In this document: in pieces, positions 56,368-64,000 of the stretch
Position numbering within the stretch: position 1 is the first letter of the stretch
How the letters are laid out: each line of letters opens with the position of its first letter
From: Bog-473 sp963756025
Lineage (GTDB): Bacteria; Actinomycetota; Acidimicrobiia; Acidimicrobiales; RAAP-2
NCBI GenBank assembly: GCA_963756025.1
Contig: CAVWMF010000009.1
Location: 434,001 to 498,000, forward strand
Direction: 5' to 3'
Length of the DNA: 64,000 nt
Notes under the pieces: generated by a model
The model's input: only the letters and a program-made list of their open reading frames with translations
Databases searched by the model: none
Told to the model about the DNA's origin: nothing
Translations under genes and position numbers: made by a program

Positions 56368-57198
56368 GTGAACGAAACGGTGCTCGATCTGGAGCCGATG
56401 ACGCCCGTCGTCGGCGCCATCGCCGGCGCCATCGATTTGCGGATTGCCCTGGACGCCGACACGGTGCGGACGATCCGCCGAGGCGTGCTCGAGCACGGCG
56501 TCGTCTTCTTCCGTGACCAGGATCTCACGCATGGGCAGATGTTGGCGTTCATGTCGAGCTTCGGCACGCCGTGCATCGACCCGTTCGCTGCCGTGGAGAA
56601 TCCGGTGCCGCCCGAGTTCACGATTGTCGATATGCACACGTTGCCCTACAGGCGGGCCACCTCGTTGTGGCACTACGACTCGTCCCTCGCCGCGGAGCCG
56701 GCGAGTCTCATTTCATTGCGGGCGGTCGAAGTCCCGGCGGTCGGCGGCGATACCTGCTGGTCCAGTATGTACGCCGCCTACGACGCCTTGTCCGAACCCC
56801 TGCGGAACATGCTCGACGGGCTGCATGCGGCGCACTCAGGGGCCAAGACCTTGTCGCTCATGACAGGAGCGAACTACGGCAGCATGCAGGAGGACATGGT
56901 GAACGTCCATCCGGTGATCCGGGTCCATCCCGAAACCGGGCGGAAGGCACTGTTCGTCAACGAGCTGTGGACAGAAAGGATCGTCGATCTCGAGCCCAGG
57001 GAGAGCGATGTCCTGCTGGCCTTTCTCTACGAGCATGTGAAGTCGCCCGCCTTCATGATCAGATGGCATTGGAAGCCGAACGACGTGGCACTTTTCGACA
57101 ACCGCGCCTTCCAGCACTATGCCGTGAACGACTACGACACACACCGCCTGATGCAGAAGTCCATCCTTGCGGGTGATCGGCCCTACGGCCCCCGCTGA
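56368..57198 (+). CDS. TauD/TfdA-family Fe(II)/2-oxoglutarate dioxygenase
   Basis: A 276-residue 2-oxoglutarate dioxygenase from GTG 56368. The iron-binding facial triad is visible: H102 and D104 in LWHYDSS, and H250 in AFQHYAVNDY; R260 in DTHR is placed to bind 2-oxoglutarate. HPVIRVHPETGRKALFVN is typical of TfdA. It would hydroxylate or oxidatively cleave an acid, ether or sulfonate. It lies alone between a CaiB gene and a convergent SnoaL-like gene. Confidence 0.9.
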   Translation: MNETVLDLEPMTPVVGAIAGAIDLRIALDADTVRTIRRGVLEHGVVFFRDQDLTHGQMLAFMSSFGTPCIDPFAAVENPVPPEFTIVDMHTLPYRRATSLWHYDSSLAAEPASLISLRAVEVPAVGGDTCWSSMYAAYDALSEPLRNMLDGLHAAHSGAKTLSLMTGANYGSMQEDMVNVHPVIRVHPETGRKALFVNELWTERIVDLEPRESDVLLAFLYEHVKSPAFMIRWHWKPNDVALFDNRAFQHYAVNDYDTHRLMQKSILAGDRPYGPR

Positions 57199-57252
57199 CT
57201 CCCCGGCCACGGACTTCAGGCCGCAGGCCCCCGGCCGCAGAATCAAGCCGCC

Positions 57253-57702
57253 TCAGCCGAAACCGCTGTCCACGACCTGATGGCGCTCGCTCCAGAGGAA
57301 GCGGATCTGGCGGTCGAGTATCCGCCAGGAGCCGGCTCGCCGCTGATAGGAGTCCACGTAGCGGATGATCACGACGAGTGACGTCGGGGTGTCCGCATCG
57401 TGGCTGAGGTGGCGGGCCGCACAGAGGAGCGACCCGGTGGCGCTCTCTCCGTTGACGTCGACGAGGTGGTTCGTCATCTGGTGCGCGGTGCGGCGGAACA
57501 TCTTCTGCATCCGGCCGGGGACCGATGCGAGCTGCTCATGACCAACGGCGTCGGCGAAAGGCTCCTCAACCTCGGGATGGTAGGCGCGCAGACGGGCATC
57601 GGCGTGGAAGACGTCAAGGAACCCTTTGACGTCGAAGGCGTCGACCGCGGCGGCGTACCGGTAGGCCAAGCGGTTGAGCTCGAGGACATCCGCATCACCC
57701 AC
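57253..57702 (-). CDS. SnoaL/NTF2-like protein
   Basis: A 149-residue SnoaL-like protein from GTG 57702: ELNRLAYRYAAAVDAFDVKG, FLDVFHADARLRAYHPE, and VIIRYVDSYQRRAGSWRILD. It is close in pattern to SnoaL_4 proteins in aromatic-ring dioxygenase and steroid clusters. The ribosome site is weak. It is divergent from the enoyl-CoA hydratase gene. Confidence 0.82.
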   Translation of the reverse strand: MGDADVLELNRLAYRYAAAVDAFDVKGFLDVFHADARLRAYHPEVEEPFADAVGHEQLASVPGRMQKMFRRTAHQMTNHLVDVNGESATGSLLCAARHLSHDADTPTSLVVIIRYVDSYQRRAGSWRILDRQIRFLWSERHQVVDSGFG

Positions 57703-57871
57703 GACGGTAAGCCTCGCGCGACCGGGGCTCCTCGATCACGTGCCCTGGACATCCGCATTCGTGGCCGGTCGAGGCGACGGTATAGCGTACGACCCGTCGA
57801 TCGGGGGCCCTCGACCTGGGACGCCCGTACATATGGTGATCGACCAGGTCCAAGAGGAGAGGGAGACAGCA

Positions 57872-58777
57872 ATGCCTGACTACGAATTCGTACGGTACGA
57901 GGAGCTCGACGAGGGCAAGATCGTCCGGATCATGCTCGACCGTCCCGATAGCCGGAATGCCCAGAACCGGGGTCTTCTGGTCGAGCTCGACGACGCCTTC
58001 CGCACGGCGGAGAAGGACGACCAGGTGCGGGTCGTCATACTCGGGGGAGTGGGCCCGCTCTTCTCATCCGGCCACGACATGGGCTCGGCCAAGTCCATCG
58101 AAGAGCGGGCCAGCCATCCCACCAGCAAGACTGACGGTGGCACCAGGCTGGGCGCCGAACACCTGATGCTCCAGGAGTGGCACTACTACTTCCAGAACAC
58201 ACTGCGCTGGAGGAACCTGCGGAAGATCACCATCGCCCAGGTGCAGGGCACGGTGTTCGCCGCCGGTCTGATGCTCATGTGGGCGTGCGACCTGATTGTC
58301 GCCGCAGAGAATGCCTACTTCGCCGACGTGGTCGGTACCCGTCTCGGCATGTGCGGGGTTGAGTACTTCGGCCACCCCTGGGAGTTCGGCCCCCGGCGGG
58401 CCAAGGAGCTCATGCTCACGAGCGACGCCGTGGATGTCCAAGAGGCCCACCGCCTCGGCATGGTCTCGAAGATCTTCCCGACCGACGAGCTGTCCGAGAA
58501 GACCCTGGCCTACGCCCGCCGCATTGCCGAGCTGCCCACCATGACCGCTCTGCTGATTAAGGAGTCGGTGAACCAGACGGTCGACAACATGGGCTTCTAC
58601 AACTCGCTGCAGGCCTGCTTTACCCTTCATGAGCTGAACCACGCGCACTGGGCCTGGGTGCACGAGAACAAGTTCCCGGCGGCCATGGCCGAGGATGGTG
58701 TGGTCGACTGGAGGAAGCCTCCGCCGGTGCTCGTCTCGGTGCCCGACGCGGTCGAGGGACCCCCGACGAAGCGATAG
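57872..58777 (+). CDS. Enoyl-CoA hydratase/isomerase family protein
   Basis: A 301-residue crotonase from ATG 57872 (GAGGAGAGGGA before it), longer than usual because of an insert after GHDMGSAKSIEERA. Oxyanion segments are GVGPLFSSGHDMG and QVQGTVFAAGLMLMWACD. The catalytic-glutamate region is divergent (ADVVGTRLGMCGVEYFGHPW, with one Glu). The C-terminal region contains WRKPPPVLVSV. It is two bases from the next ligase gene, so they form an operon. Confidence 0.9.
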   Translation: MPDYEFVRYEELDEGKIVRIMLDRPDSRNAQNRGLLVELDDAFRTAEKDDQVRVVILGGVGPLFSSGHDMGSAKSIEERASHPTSKTDGGTRLGAEHLMLQEWHYYFQNTLRWRNLRKITIAQVQGTVFAAGLMLMWACDLIVAAENAYFADVVGTRLGMCGVEYFGHPWEFGPRRAKELMLTSDAVDVQEAHRLGMVSKIFPTDELSEKTLAYARRIAELPTMTALLIKESVNQTVDNMGFYNSLQACFTLHELNHAHWAWVHENKFPAAMAEDGVVDWRKPPPVLVSVPDAVEGPPTKR

Positions 58778-58779
58778 GG

Positions 58780-60333
58780 ATGTACATCAGATCGTTCGCC
58801 GAGACGGTGCCTGACCGGGCGGCCGTCGTCATGGGTGGGTCCGGTCGGCGGATCACGTACAAGGAGCTCGACGAGGGCTCCATCCGCTTCGCCCGCGTCC
58901 TCCACGACCTCGGACTTCGCCGCGGGGACCACTACGCGGTCCTGCTCGAGAACCATCCGTCCTATTTCGAGATCGTCTGGGCCGGGATGCGGTCGGGCCT
59001 CTACATCACCGCGGTGAACGCGCACCTGACCGCGGCCGAAGCCGGCTACATCGTGGCGGACTGCGGGGCCAAGGTCCTGGTGACGAGCGCCACGCTGCGC
59101 GAGGTGGCCGACGCCCTCGTGGAAGACACGCCCGCGGTCGAACATCGCTTCATGGTGGATGGGACCACTGCGTTCTATGACTCCTACGAAGAGGCGGTCG
59201 CCGGGCAATCGACCGAGCCCCGTGAGGACCAGTCGCGCGGGATGGTGATGCTGTACAGCTCGGGCACGACGGGCCGTCCCAAGGGGATCAAGTTCCCTCT
59301 CCCCGCGGCGGACTCGCCCCTGGGTGAGTGGGAGATCGCCGAGAGCAGCCGGGTGAGCTACGGCTTCGGCGAGGGGATGGTCTTCCTGAGTCCGGCCCCG
59401 CTCTACCACTCCGCGCCCCTGCGGGTGGCGATGGCAGTGCAGAGCGTCGGCGGCACCGTGGTGGTGATGGAGCATTTCGACCCCGAGCAGGCTCTGGCCC
59501 TCATCGAACGGGAAAAGGTGACCCACAGCCAGTGGGTGCCCACCATGTTCGTCCGGATGCTCAAGCTCCCCGACGAGGTTCGGCATCGCTACGACCTCTC
59601 GAGCCAGCTCAGGGTCACCCATGCCGCAGCGCCCTGCCCGGTCCACGTCAAAGAGCAGATGATCGAATGGTGGGGCCCGATCATCGACGAGTACTACGCC
59701 GGCACCGAGAACATCGGCAGCACGTCCATCAACTCGGTCGACTGGTTGGCGCACAAGGGTTCCGTCGGGCGCGCCCACAACGCGGTCATCCACATCTGCG
59801 GTGAGGACGGCGGGGAGGTCCCCATCGGGGAGACCGGGGCCGTCTATTTCGAGACCAAGGAGGCGACGTTCGAGTATCACGGGGACACGACGAAGACGAA
59901 TTCCGTCCAGCATCCGGCCCACCCGACCTGGCGTTCCCTGGGTGACATCGGCAGGATCGACGAGGACGGGTTCCTCTATCTCACCGACCGTCGCGCCTTC
60001 ATGATCGTGGCGGGCGGCGTGAACATCTATCCCCAGGAGATCGAGGACGTGCTGCTGGCGCATCCGAAGGTCCTCGATGCCGCCGTCTTCGGAGTGCCCA
60101 ATCCCGACATGGGCGAAGAGGTCAAGGCGGTGGTCCAGCCGATAGCCGGGGTCGAAGCCGGCGACGACCTCGCCGCCGAGCTGCTCACGTGGTGCGAGGG
60201 CCGGCTGGCCCGCTACAAATGGCCCCGGAGCATCGACTTCGACGCGCAGCTGCCACGTCTCGACAACGGGAAGCTGTACAAGACCGCACTGCGTGACCGC
60301 TACTGGGAGGGCCGAGCCACGCGGGTCCTCTGA
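58780..60333 (+). CDS. Acyl-CoA ligase (AMP-dependent synthetase)
   Basis: A 517-residue ANL ligase whose ATG is two bases past the hydratase stop. It has an adenylate loop YSSGTTGRPKGI (near 161), YYAGTENIG, the hinge RIDEDGFLYLTDRRAFMIVAGGVNIYPQE (29 residues, near 395-423; key D and R in LTDRR), and a C-terminal lysine in DNGKLYKTALRDRY. The product would be an acyl-CoA for the adjacent hydratase. A tandem repeat lies between this gene and the convergent P450. Confidence 0.92.
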   Translation: MYIRSFAETVPDRAAVVMGGSGRRITYKELDEGSIRFARVLHDLGLRRGDHYAVLLENHPSYFEIVWAGMRSGLYITAVNAHLTAAEAGYIVADCGAKVLVTSATLREVADALVEDTPAVEHRFMVDGTTAFYDSYEEAVAGQSTEPREDQSRGMVMLYSSGTTGRPKGIKFPLPAADSPLGEWEIAESSRVSYGFGEGMVFLSPAPLYHSAPLRVAMAVQSVGGTVVVMEHFDPEQALALIEREKVTHSQWVPTMFVRMLKLPDEVRHRYDLSSQLRVTHAAAPCPVHVKEQMIEWWGPIIDEYYAGTENIGSTSINSVDWLAHKGSVGRAHNAVIHICGEDGGEVPIGETGAVYFETKEATFEYHGDTTKTNSVQHPAHPTWRSLGDIGRIDEDGFLYLTDRRAFMIVAGGVNIYPQEIEDVLLAHPKVLDAAVFGVPNPDMGEEVKAVVQPIAGVEAGDDLAAELLTWCEGRLARYKWPRSIDFDAQLPRLDNGKLYKTALRDRYWEGRATRVL

Positions 60334-60335
60334 GC

Positions 60336-60393
60336 GTCGCCGACCGGGCTGACGTCGCCGGCCGGGCTGACTCTCGCCGACCGGGCTGACTCT
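60336..60393. repeat. Three tandem ~20-base repeats between convergent genes
   Basis: Units of 18, 21 and 19 bases share CGCCGACCGGGCTGAC-like sequence and run from just after the ligase stop to the P450 stop. No hairpin with a T-run is seen, so a terminator role is not shown. Confidence 0.75.
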
Positions 60394-61615
60394 AGCGGGT
60401 GCGGTGGACGGGCACGTTGGAGTAGCCCGCCACATTCGACATCTTCACCCGGGCCAGACCGCCCTCGTCGACCTCGTAGCTCGGCCAACGGTTGGCCAGC
60501 TCCTCGACCGCGATCCGGCTCTCCATGCGGGCCAGAGCAGCGCCCAGGCAGCTGTGGATGCCATAGCCCAGGCCCAGGGCGAGAGTAGGGGTGCGGTTGA
60601 TGTTGAAGACATCGGGCTCGTCGTAGAAACGCTCGTCCCGGGTGGCTGATCCGGTGATCAGGATGGTCGGGAAACCTGCGGGGACCGTCACGCCGCTCCA
60701 TGTCGATTCGCGTACCGAGAAACGGCCCTGGTATTGGGAAGGCGGGTAGTAGCGCAGGATCTCCTCGACCGCCGGGGCCACCAACCCCGGGTCATCGAGC
60801 AGCTTCTTGTACTCCCCGGGGTTCTTGTGGAACAGATAGACCGCGTTGCCCACCAACTTGGTCACGGTCTCCGCTCCGGCACCCCCCAGGAGGCTGGCGA
60901 ATCCGGCGATCTCCTGGTCGTCGAGCCGCGTCATCTCGCCGTCGCCGCGATCGACTTCCACCTGGGTGAGGCGGGTCATCATGTCGTCGGTGGGGTTCTT
61001 GCGCTTTTCCGCCACCAGTTCCATCCAGTAGATGCCGCTCTCCATCTGGGCCTGTATCCCCTCAGGCGTCGGATCCATCTGACCGGGCTCCCGGCTGAGG
61101 CCGACGTCGAGCCAGTGCCTGATCTGCTGGCGCTCGCTCTCGGGGACCCCGAGCATGCGCGAGATGACCTCGACCGGGAAGGGGGCGCTGAAGTCGGCGA
61201 CGGCGTCGAAGGATTCGGCGTCGTCGAACTGGCCCAGGAAGGAGACGATGACCTCGCGCACCATCGGCTCGAGAGCGGTGACGGCCTTGGGGGTGAACAC
61301 ACGCGAGACGAGGGCACGGAAGCGGTCGTGTTCCGGCGGGTCCATCATGATGATGGAGCGGTACATCCGGATGACCGCCTCGTCGGTGTTGAGCGTCGAC
61401 AGGTCGACGCCGTGGGCCGAGGAGAAGGTCTGCCAATCCTTGTGTGCGGCGCATACGTCGTCGTAGCGGAACAGCGCCCAGAATCCGTACTGCTCGTTGA
61501 AGTAGACCGGCACGTGGTCGCGCATCCGGCGGTAGAGGTCGTAGGGCCCGTTGAAGTACTCGTCGGAGAACGGATCGAATTCGAGAGGCGTCTCGCTCAG
61601 TGCGGTGTGAGTCAT
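60392..61615 (-). CDS. Cytochrome P450
   Basis: A 407-residue soluble P450 from ATG 61615 (GGGGGATCCCA before it). I-helix LLGGAGAETVTK, EEILRYYPP, and the heme loop LGYGIHSCLGAALARME are present; the Phe usual ten residues before the loop's last Gly reads Leu, as in many CYP families. It needs a ferredoxin and reductase; a candidate [3Fe-4S] ferredoxin is at 40196. It is last in a minus-strand series of F420-type oxidoreductase, SDR and P450 genes. Confidence 0.93.
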   Translation of the reverse strand: MTHTALSETPLEFDPFSDEYFNGPYDLYRRMRDHVPVYFNEQYGFWALFRYDDVCAAHKDWQTFSSAHGVDLSTLNTDEAVIRMYRSIIMMDPPEHDRFRALVSRVFTPKAVTALEPMVREVIVSFLGQFDDAESFDAVADFSAPFPVEVISRMLGVPESERQQIRHWLDVGLSREPGQMDPTPEGIQAQMESGIYWMELVAEKRKNPTDDMMTRLTQVEVDRGDGEMTRLDDQEIAGFASLLGGAGAETVTKLVGNAVYLFHKNPGEYKKLLDDPGLVAPAVEEILRYYPPSQYQGRFSVRESTWSGVTVPAGFPTILITGSATRDERFYDEPDVFNINRTPTLALGLGYGIHSCLGAALARMESRIAVEELANRWPSYEVDEGGLARVKMSNVAGYSNVPVHRTR

Positions 61616-61718
61616 TGGGATCCCCCGTTGTGCGCTCGTGCTCGGGGCTCCTCGCCCTCCCACGATCGTATCGGCCCTCGGAGGCTGTGTCGGTGCTCCC
61701 GGGACAGCGGGGCCGGGC

Positions 61719-62495
61719 TCAGCCGACAGCGTCGGTCGGGTCGGGCATGACGTGGACCTCCTCCACCCGGGCGCCGCTGGCCAGCACACGGATGATCTGC
61801 TCGGCCATGTCCTCGGTGGCCATGGCGAGTCCTGCGGCATAGCCCTCGACGGACCAGCGCCCGAACATGGCGACGGCCAGTTCCTGATCCCACTCGTTGG
61901 CGAACTCGCTCACGGTGGGGCCCACGACGAAATTGGTCACGCGCAGCCACGGGTACTCATTGCGCAGGCCACGGGCATACTCGTGCAGGGCGGCCTTCGA
62001 GGTGGCGTAGGCCACCAGTCCCGGGTACGGCCGGCCCACCGAGGACGAGCCCAGGAAGAGCAGCCGCCCCGAGGAGGCTTCGAGGTGCGGCAGCGCGGCC
62101 CGGCTGACCATGGCCGCACCGATCACGTTGGTCTCCACCAGTTCACGCCAGACGGCTCCGTCTGCATCTTCCAACCTGAAGAGGGGGGACCGTCCGGTGG
62201 CGTAGACCACGGCATCGAGCCCGCCGAACCTGCGCACCGTCTCGGTGACCGCACCGGCGCACTGCTCGTCGACCCGCACATCGAGCGCAAAGGCGAACGA
62301 CTTCCCGCCCGCCTCCTCGACGGCCTCATCGAGCCGGTCCACCCGCCGGGCAGCGAAGGCCACGGAGGCTCCCTCTCCGGCCGCCTGGATCCCCACGGCG
62401 CGCCCGATGCCCGAGGAGGCCCCGACGACCAGGATCCGAAAGCCCTCCAACACCCGATCTCCGTCGGCTACCCGATCTCCTCCTGACGCCGTCAC
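61719..62495 (-). CDS. Short-chain dehydrogenase/reductase
   Basis: A 258-residue SDR from GTG 62495. Cofactor loop GASSGIGR (25-32), SSS at 150-152, Tyr163 and Lys167 (YATSK) give a complete catalytic set. The upstream luciferase-like gene ends 13 bases away, so they are co-transcribed. Likely oxidation of an alcohol made by the P450 or a related enzyme (inference). Confidence 0.88.
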   Translation of the reverse strand: MTASGGDRVADGDRVLEGFRILVVGASSGIGRAVGIQAAGEGASVAFAARRVDRLDEAVEEAGGKSFAFALDVRVDEQCAGAVTETVRRFGGLDAVVYATGRSPLFRLEDADGAVWRELVETNVIGAAMVSRAALPHLEASSGRLLFLGSSSVGRPYPGLVAYATSKAALHEYARGLRNEYPWLRVTNFVVGPTVSEFANEWDQELAVAMFGRWSVEGYAAGLAMATEDMAEQIIRVLASGARVEEVHVMPDPTDAVG

Positions 62496-62508
62496 GAGAC
62501 CGCCTCCC

Positions 62509-63447
62509 TCACTTATCGGCCAACGTCGTGACCATGGCCTCGAGCTGCTCGATGTAGTGGACCCTCGAGTGGTGGACCAGGCGCAGCTGAATGGTGGTGG
62601 CGCCGGACTCCACCAGGCGGCGGATGATGTGGCGCGCCCCGTCGGGATCGACCATCGGGTCGGCCGGGCGATTGTTCGTCAACACGAAATCGAGCGGGTG
62701 GGTCCGTTCCTCCCAGGCGGGAGTTTGTCTCGCCTTGGCGATGAATGCCCCCATGTCGTCGGCCCCCAGTCCGAAAGGGAGCCACCCGTCGCCGAGCTCG
62801 ACGGCCCGGCGCAGCGACCGCCTCGTGCGGCCCCCGATCCACAGGGGCACCCGTTCCTGGCGGGCACAGGGGTCGACCACCACATCGGAATACGAGTAGT
62901 AGGGGCCGTCGTACTCGGGTCGGAGCGTGGAGAGCGAGGTCCGCAGCGCCCGCAGGGCATCGTCGCCCCGTGCCCCGCGGTCCTCGAACGGGGCGCCGAG
63001 CAGATCGAACTCCTCCTTCAACGAGCCCACCCCGAGCCCGAGGGTCACCCGCCCGCCGGTCACCTGGTCCAGGGTGCCGTAGCGCTTGGCGATCTCGAGG
63101 GGGTGGTGGTAGCCGAGCACGAGGACGTTGGTGACGAACCGGATCCGGGTCGTCACCGCACCGAGATAGCCGAATGTCGCCAGGGGATCCCAGTAGCGGC
63201 TGCCCCGCACCGCGCCCACGTCGGTCGGAATGATCACGTGCTCGCTGCAGCTGACGTGGGAGTAACCGAACCGGTCGGCCGCCTTCGTCACCTCCGCCAC
63301 GTCCTCGATCGTCCCGTTGGCCTCCCACCCGGCGTGGTTGTCGGGGAGCATCGTGAGGACCGGTGTCGTAATACCCAGCCGTAGCGGCCTGCCCTCGAAC
63401 GAGACCGTCGCTTCCCCCGTCGTGCCGTCGTCCGCTGCTGCCACCAT
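62509..63447 (-). CDS. LLM-class F420-dependent oxidoreductase
   Basis: A 312-residue luciferase-like oxidoreductase. RLGITTPVLTMLPDNHAGWE, SHVSCSEHVIIP, LATFGYLGAVTTRIRF and GVGSLKEEFDLLG match the actinobacterial F420-dependent class (Rv2161c-like). It would reduce or oxidise an intermediate with F420. It begins the operon with the SDR and P450 on the minus strand and is divergent from the last ligase. Confidence 0.88.
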   Translation of the reverse strand: MVAAADDGTTGEATVSFEGRPLRLGITTPVLTMLPDNHAGWEANGTIEDVAEVTKAADRFGYSHVSCSEHVIIPTDVGAVRGSRYWDPLATFGYLGAVTTRIRFVTNVLVLGYHHPLEIAKRYGTLDQVTGGRVTLGLGVGSLKEEFDLLGAPFEDRGARGDDALRALRTSLSTLRPEYDGPYYSYSDVVVDPCARQERVPLWIGGRTRRSLRRAVELGDGWLPFGLGADDMGAFIAKARQTPAWEERTHPLDFVLTNNRPADPMVDPDGARHIIRRLVESGATTIQLRLVHHSRVHYIEQLEAMVTTLADK

Positions 63448-63580
63448 GCCCCCCGTCCCCAGGCCGAATGCCGAACCGGGCCGAAGTTAGCACCGCCCCT
63501 CGCCGGCCACTCCGGCCGCCACTCCGGCCGCCACTGCGGCTTCGACCCCCCGGGGGACCACCGGTAGTGTGTGCAACCCG

Positions 63581-64000
63581 ATGAAGCTCCGTCCCACGTA
63601 CCAGGCCCCGGACGCCAAGCGCTACCGCGCCCCCGGCGCATCTTGGGACGTCCCCGTGCTCGATTCGGTCATGACGCAGCGCTCACCACAGGCAGGTGCC
63701 GTGCTGGTCGACGGCGACCGTCGCTTCAGCGGTCCCGAGCTCGAGGAGATGGTGGCCGGTCTGGCGGGCGGTCTGCGTTCCCTGGGGATCAAGCGGGGCG
63801 ACGTGGTGTCCTGGCAGATGCCGAATTGGTGGGAGGCGCTCGTCCTCTATCGGGCCTGCTGGCGCTGTGGCGCGCTGGCAGCACCGTTGCACCACCAGTT
63901 CGGCGCGGCCGAGGTCGAGTACATGGTGGAGCTCCTCGAGCCCAAGCTCACCTTCTCGTCGCCGACGTTGCCCCTGAGCGAGCACGAAGGCGCCATGGGA
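63581..64000 (+). CDS. Acyl-CoA ligase, N-terminal part (gene runs off the window)
   Basis: The first 140 residues of an ANL ligase starting MKLRPTYQAPDAKRYRAPG at ATG 63581. SWQMPNWWEALVLYRACWR and AAEVEYMVELLEPKL are family segments near residues 87-125. The catalytic core lies outside the window. No strong ribosome site is seen. Its MPNWWEA stretch resembles that of the ligase at the window's other end, and both belong to the cyclohexanecarboxylate-ligase-like subgroup. Confidence 0.85.
   Translation, partial: MKLRPTYQAPDAKRYRAPGASWDVPVLDSVMTQRSPQAGAVLVDGDRRFSGPELEEMVAGLAGGLRSLGIKRGDVVSWQMPNWWEALVLYRACWRCGALAAPLHHQFGAAEVEYMVELLEPKLTFSSPTLPLSEHEGAMG

Overview
The window is GC-rich, has many GTG starts and packs its genes tightly, often with 1-4 base stop/start overlaps. 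The gene families (class III CoA-transferases, acyl-CoA dehydrogenase pairs, SCP2-type thiolases with DUF35 partners, cytochromes P450, F420/FMN luciferase-like oxidoreductases, SDRs, amidohydrolase_2 proteins, SnoaL-like proteins) are those of lipid-, terpenoid- or steroid-degrading Actinobacteria. Acidimicrobiia-like or mycobacterial-like bacteria fit best, but this is inferred from family content; there is no rRNA or other marker gene. No tRNA, rRNA, CRISPR, IS element or phage gene was seen.

Layout. 1-4.2 kb: an acyl-CoA ligase (cut by the window edge) and an enoyl-CoA hydratase, divergent from an overlapping acyl-CoA dehydrogenase pair. 4.2-9.4 kb: an overlapping CaiB pair, a secreted ABC substrate-binding protein and a single CaiB gene. 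9.4-20 kb: ligase, several amidohydrolases, a TetR regulator and a second CaiB pair; three genes here are broken by frameshifts. 20-25 kb: an amidohydrolase, then an SDR / Gfo-Idh-MocA / signal-less periplasmic-binding-fold operon. 25-33 kb: alpha/beta hydrolases, a luciferase-like oxidoreductase, and an M24 hydrolase overlapping an M24-like/P450 fusion. 33-41 kb: alpha/beta hydrolase, SDR, thioesterase, a fused double CaiB, enoyl-CoA hydratase, ferredoxin and two decayed genes. 41-52.5 kb: fused and split DUF35-thiolases, more amidohydrolases, a CMD-family protein, a VOC protein and a cupin. 52.8-64 kb: two ligases, nitroreductase, CaiB, 2-oxoglutarate dioxygenase, enoyl-CoA hydratase, then P450, SDR and F420-type oxidoreductase on the other strand, and a final ligase cut by the window end.

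How it may work together (inference). Ligases and CoA-transferases would make acyl-CoA thioesters. Dehydrogenases, hydratases, SDRs and thiolase/aldolase-DUF35 complexes would shorten them. P450s, the dioxygenase and flavin enzymes would oxidise the skeleton, and amidohydrolase_2 proteins would hydrolyse or decarboxylate ring-opened acids. The substrate cannot be named from sequence.

Three observations stand out. (1) Every paired CaiB unit, including the fused one, joins a domain that keeps the catalytic aspartate with a domain that has lost it. (2) A palindrome close to TTRGGCATATGCCYAA recurs at five promoters between 6.7 and 20 kb, one of them beside a TetR gene, which points to a local regulon. 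(3) An M24 domain without its metal ligands is fused to a P450 through an Asp-Gly repeat linker, directly after an intact M24 enzyme.
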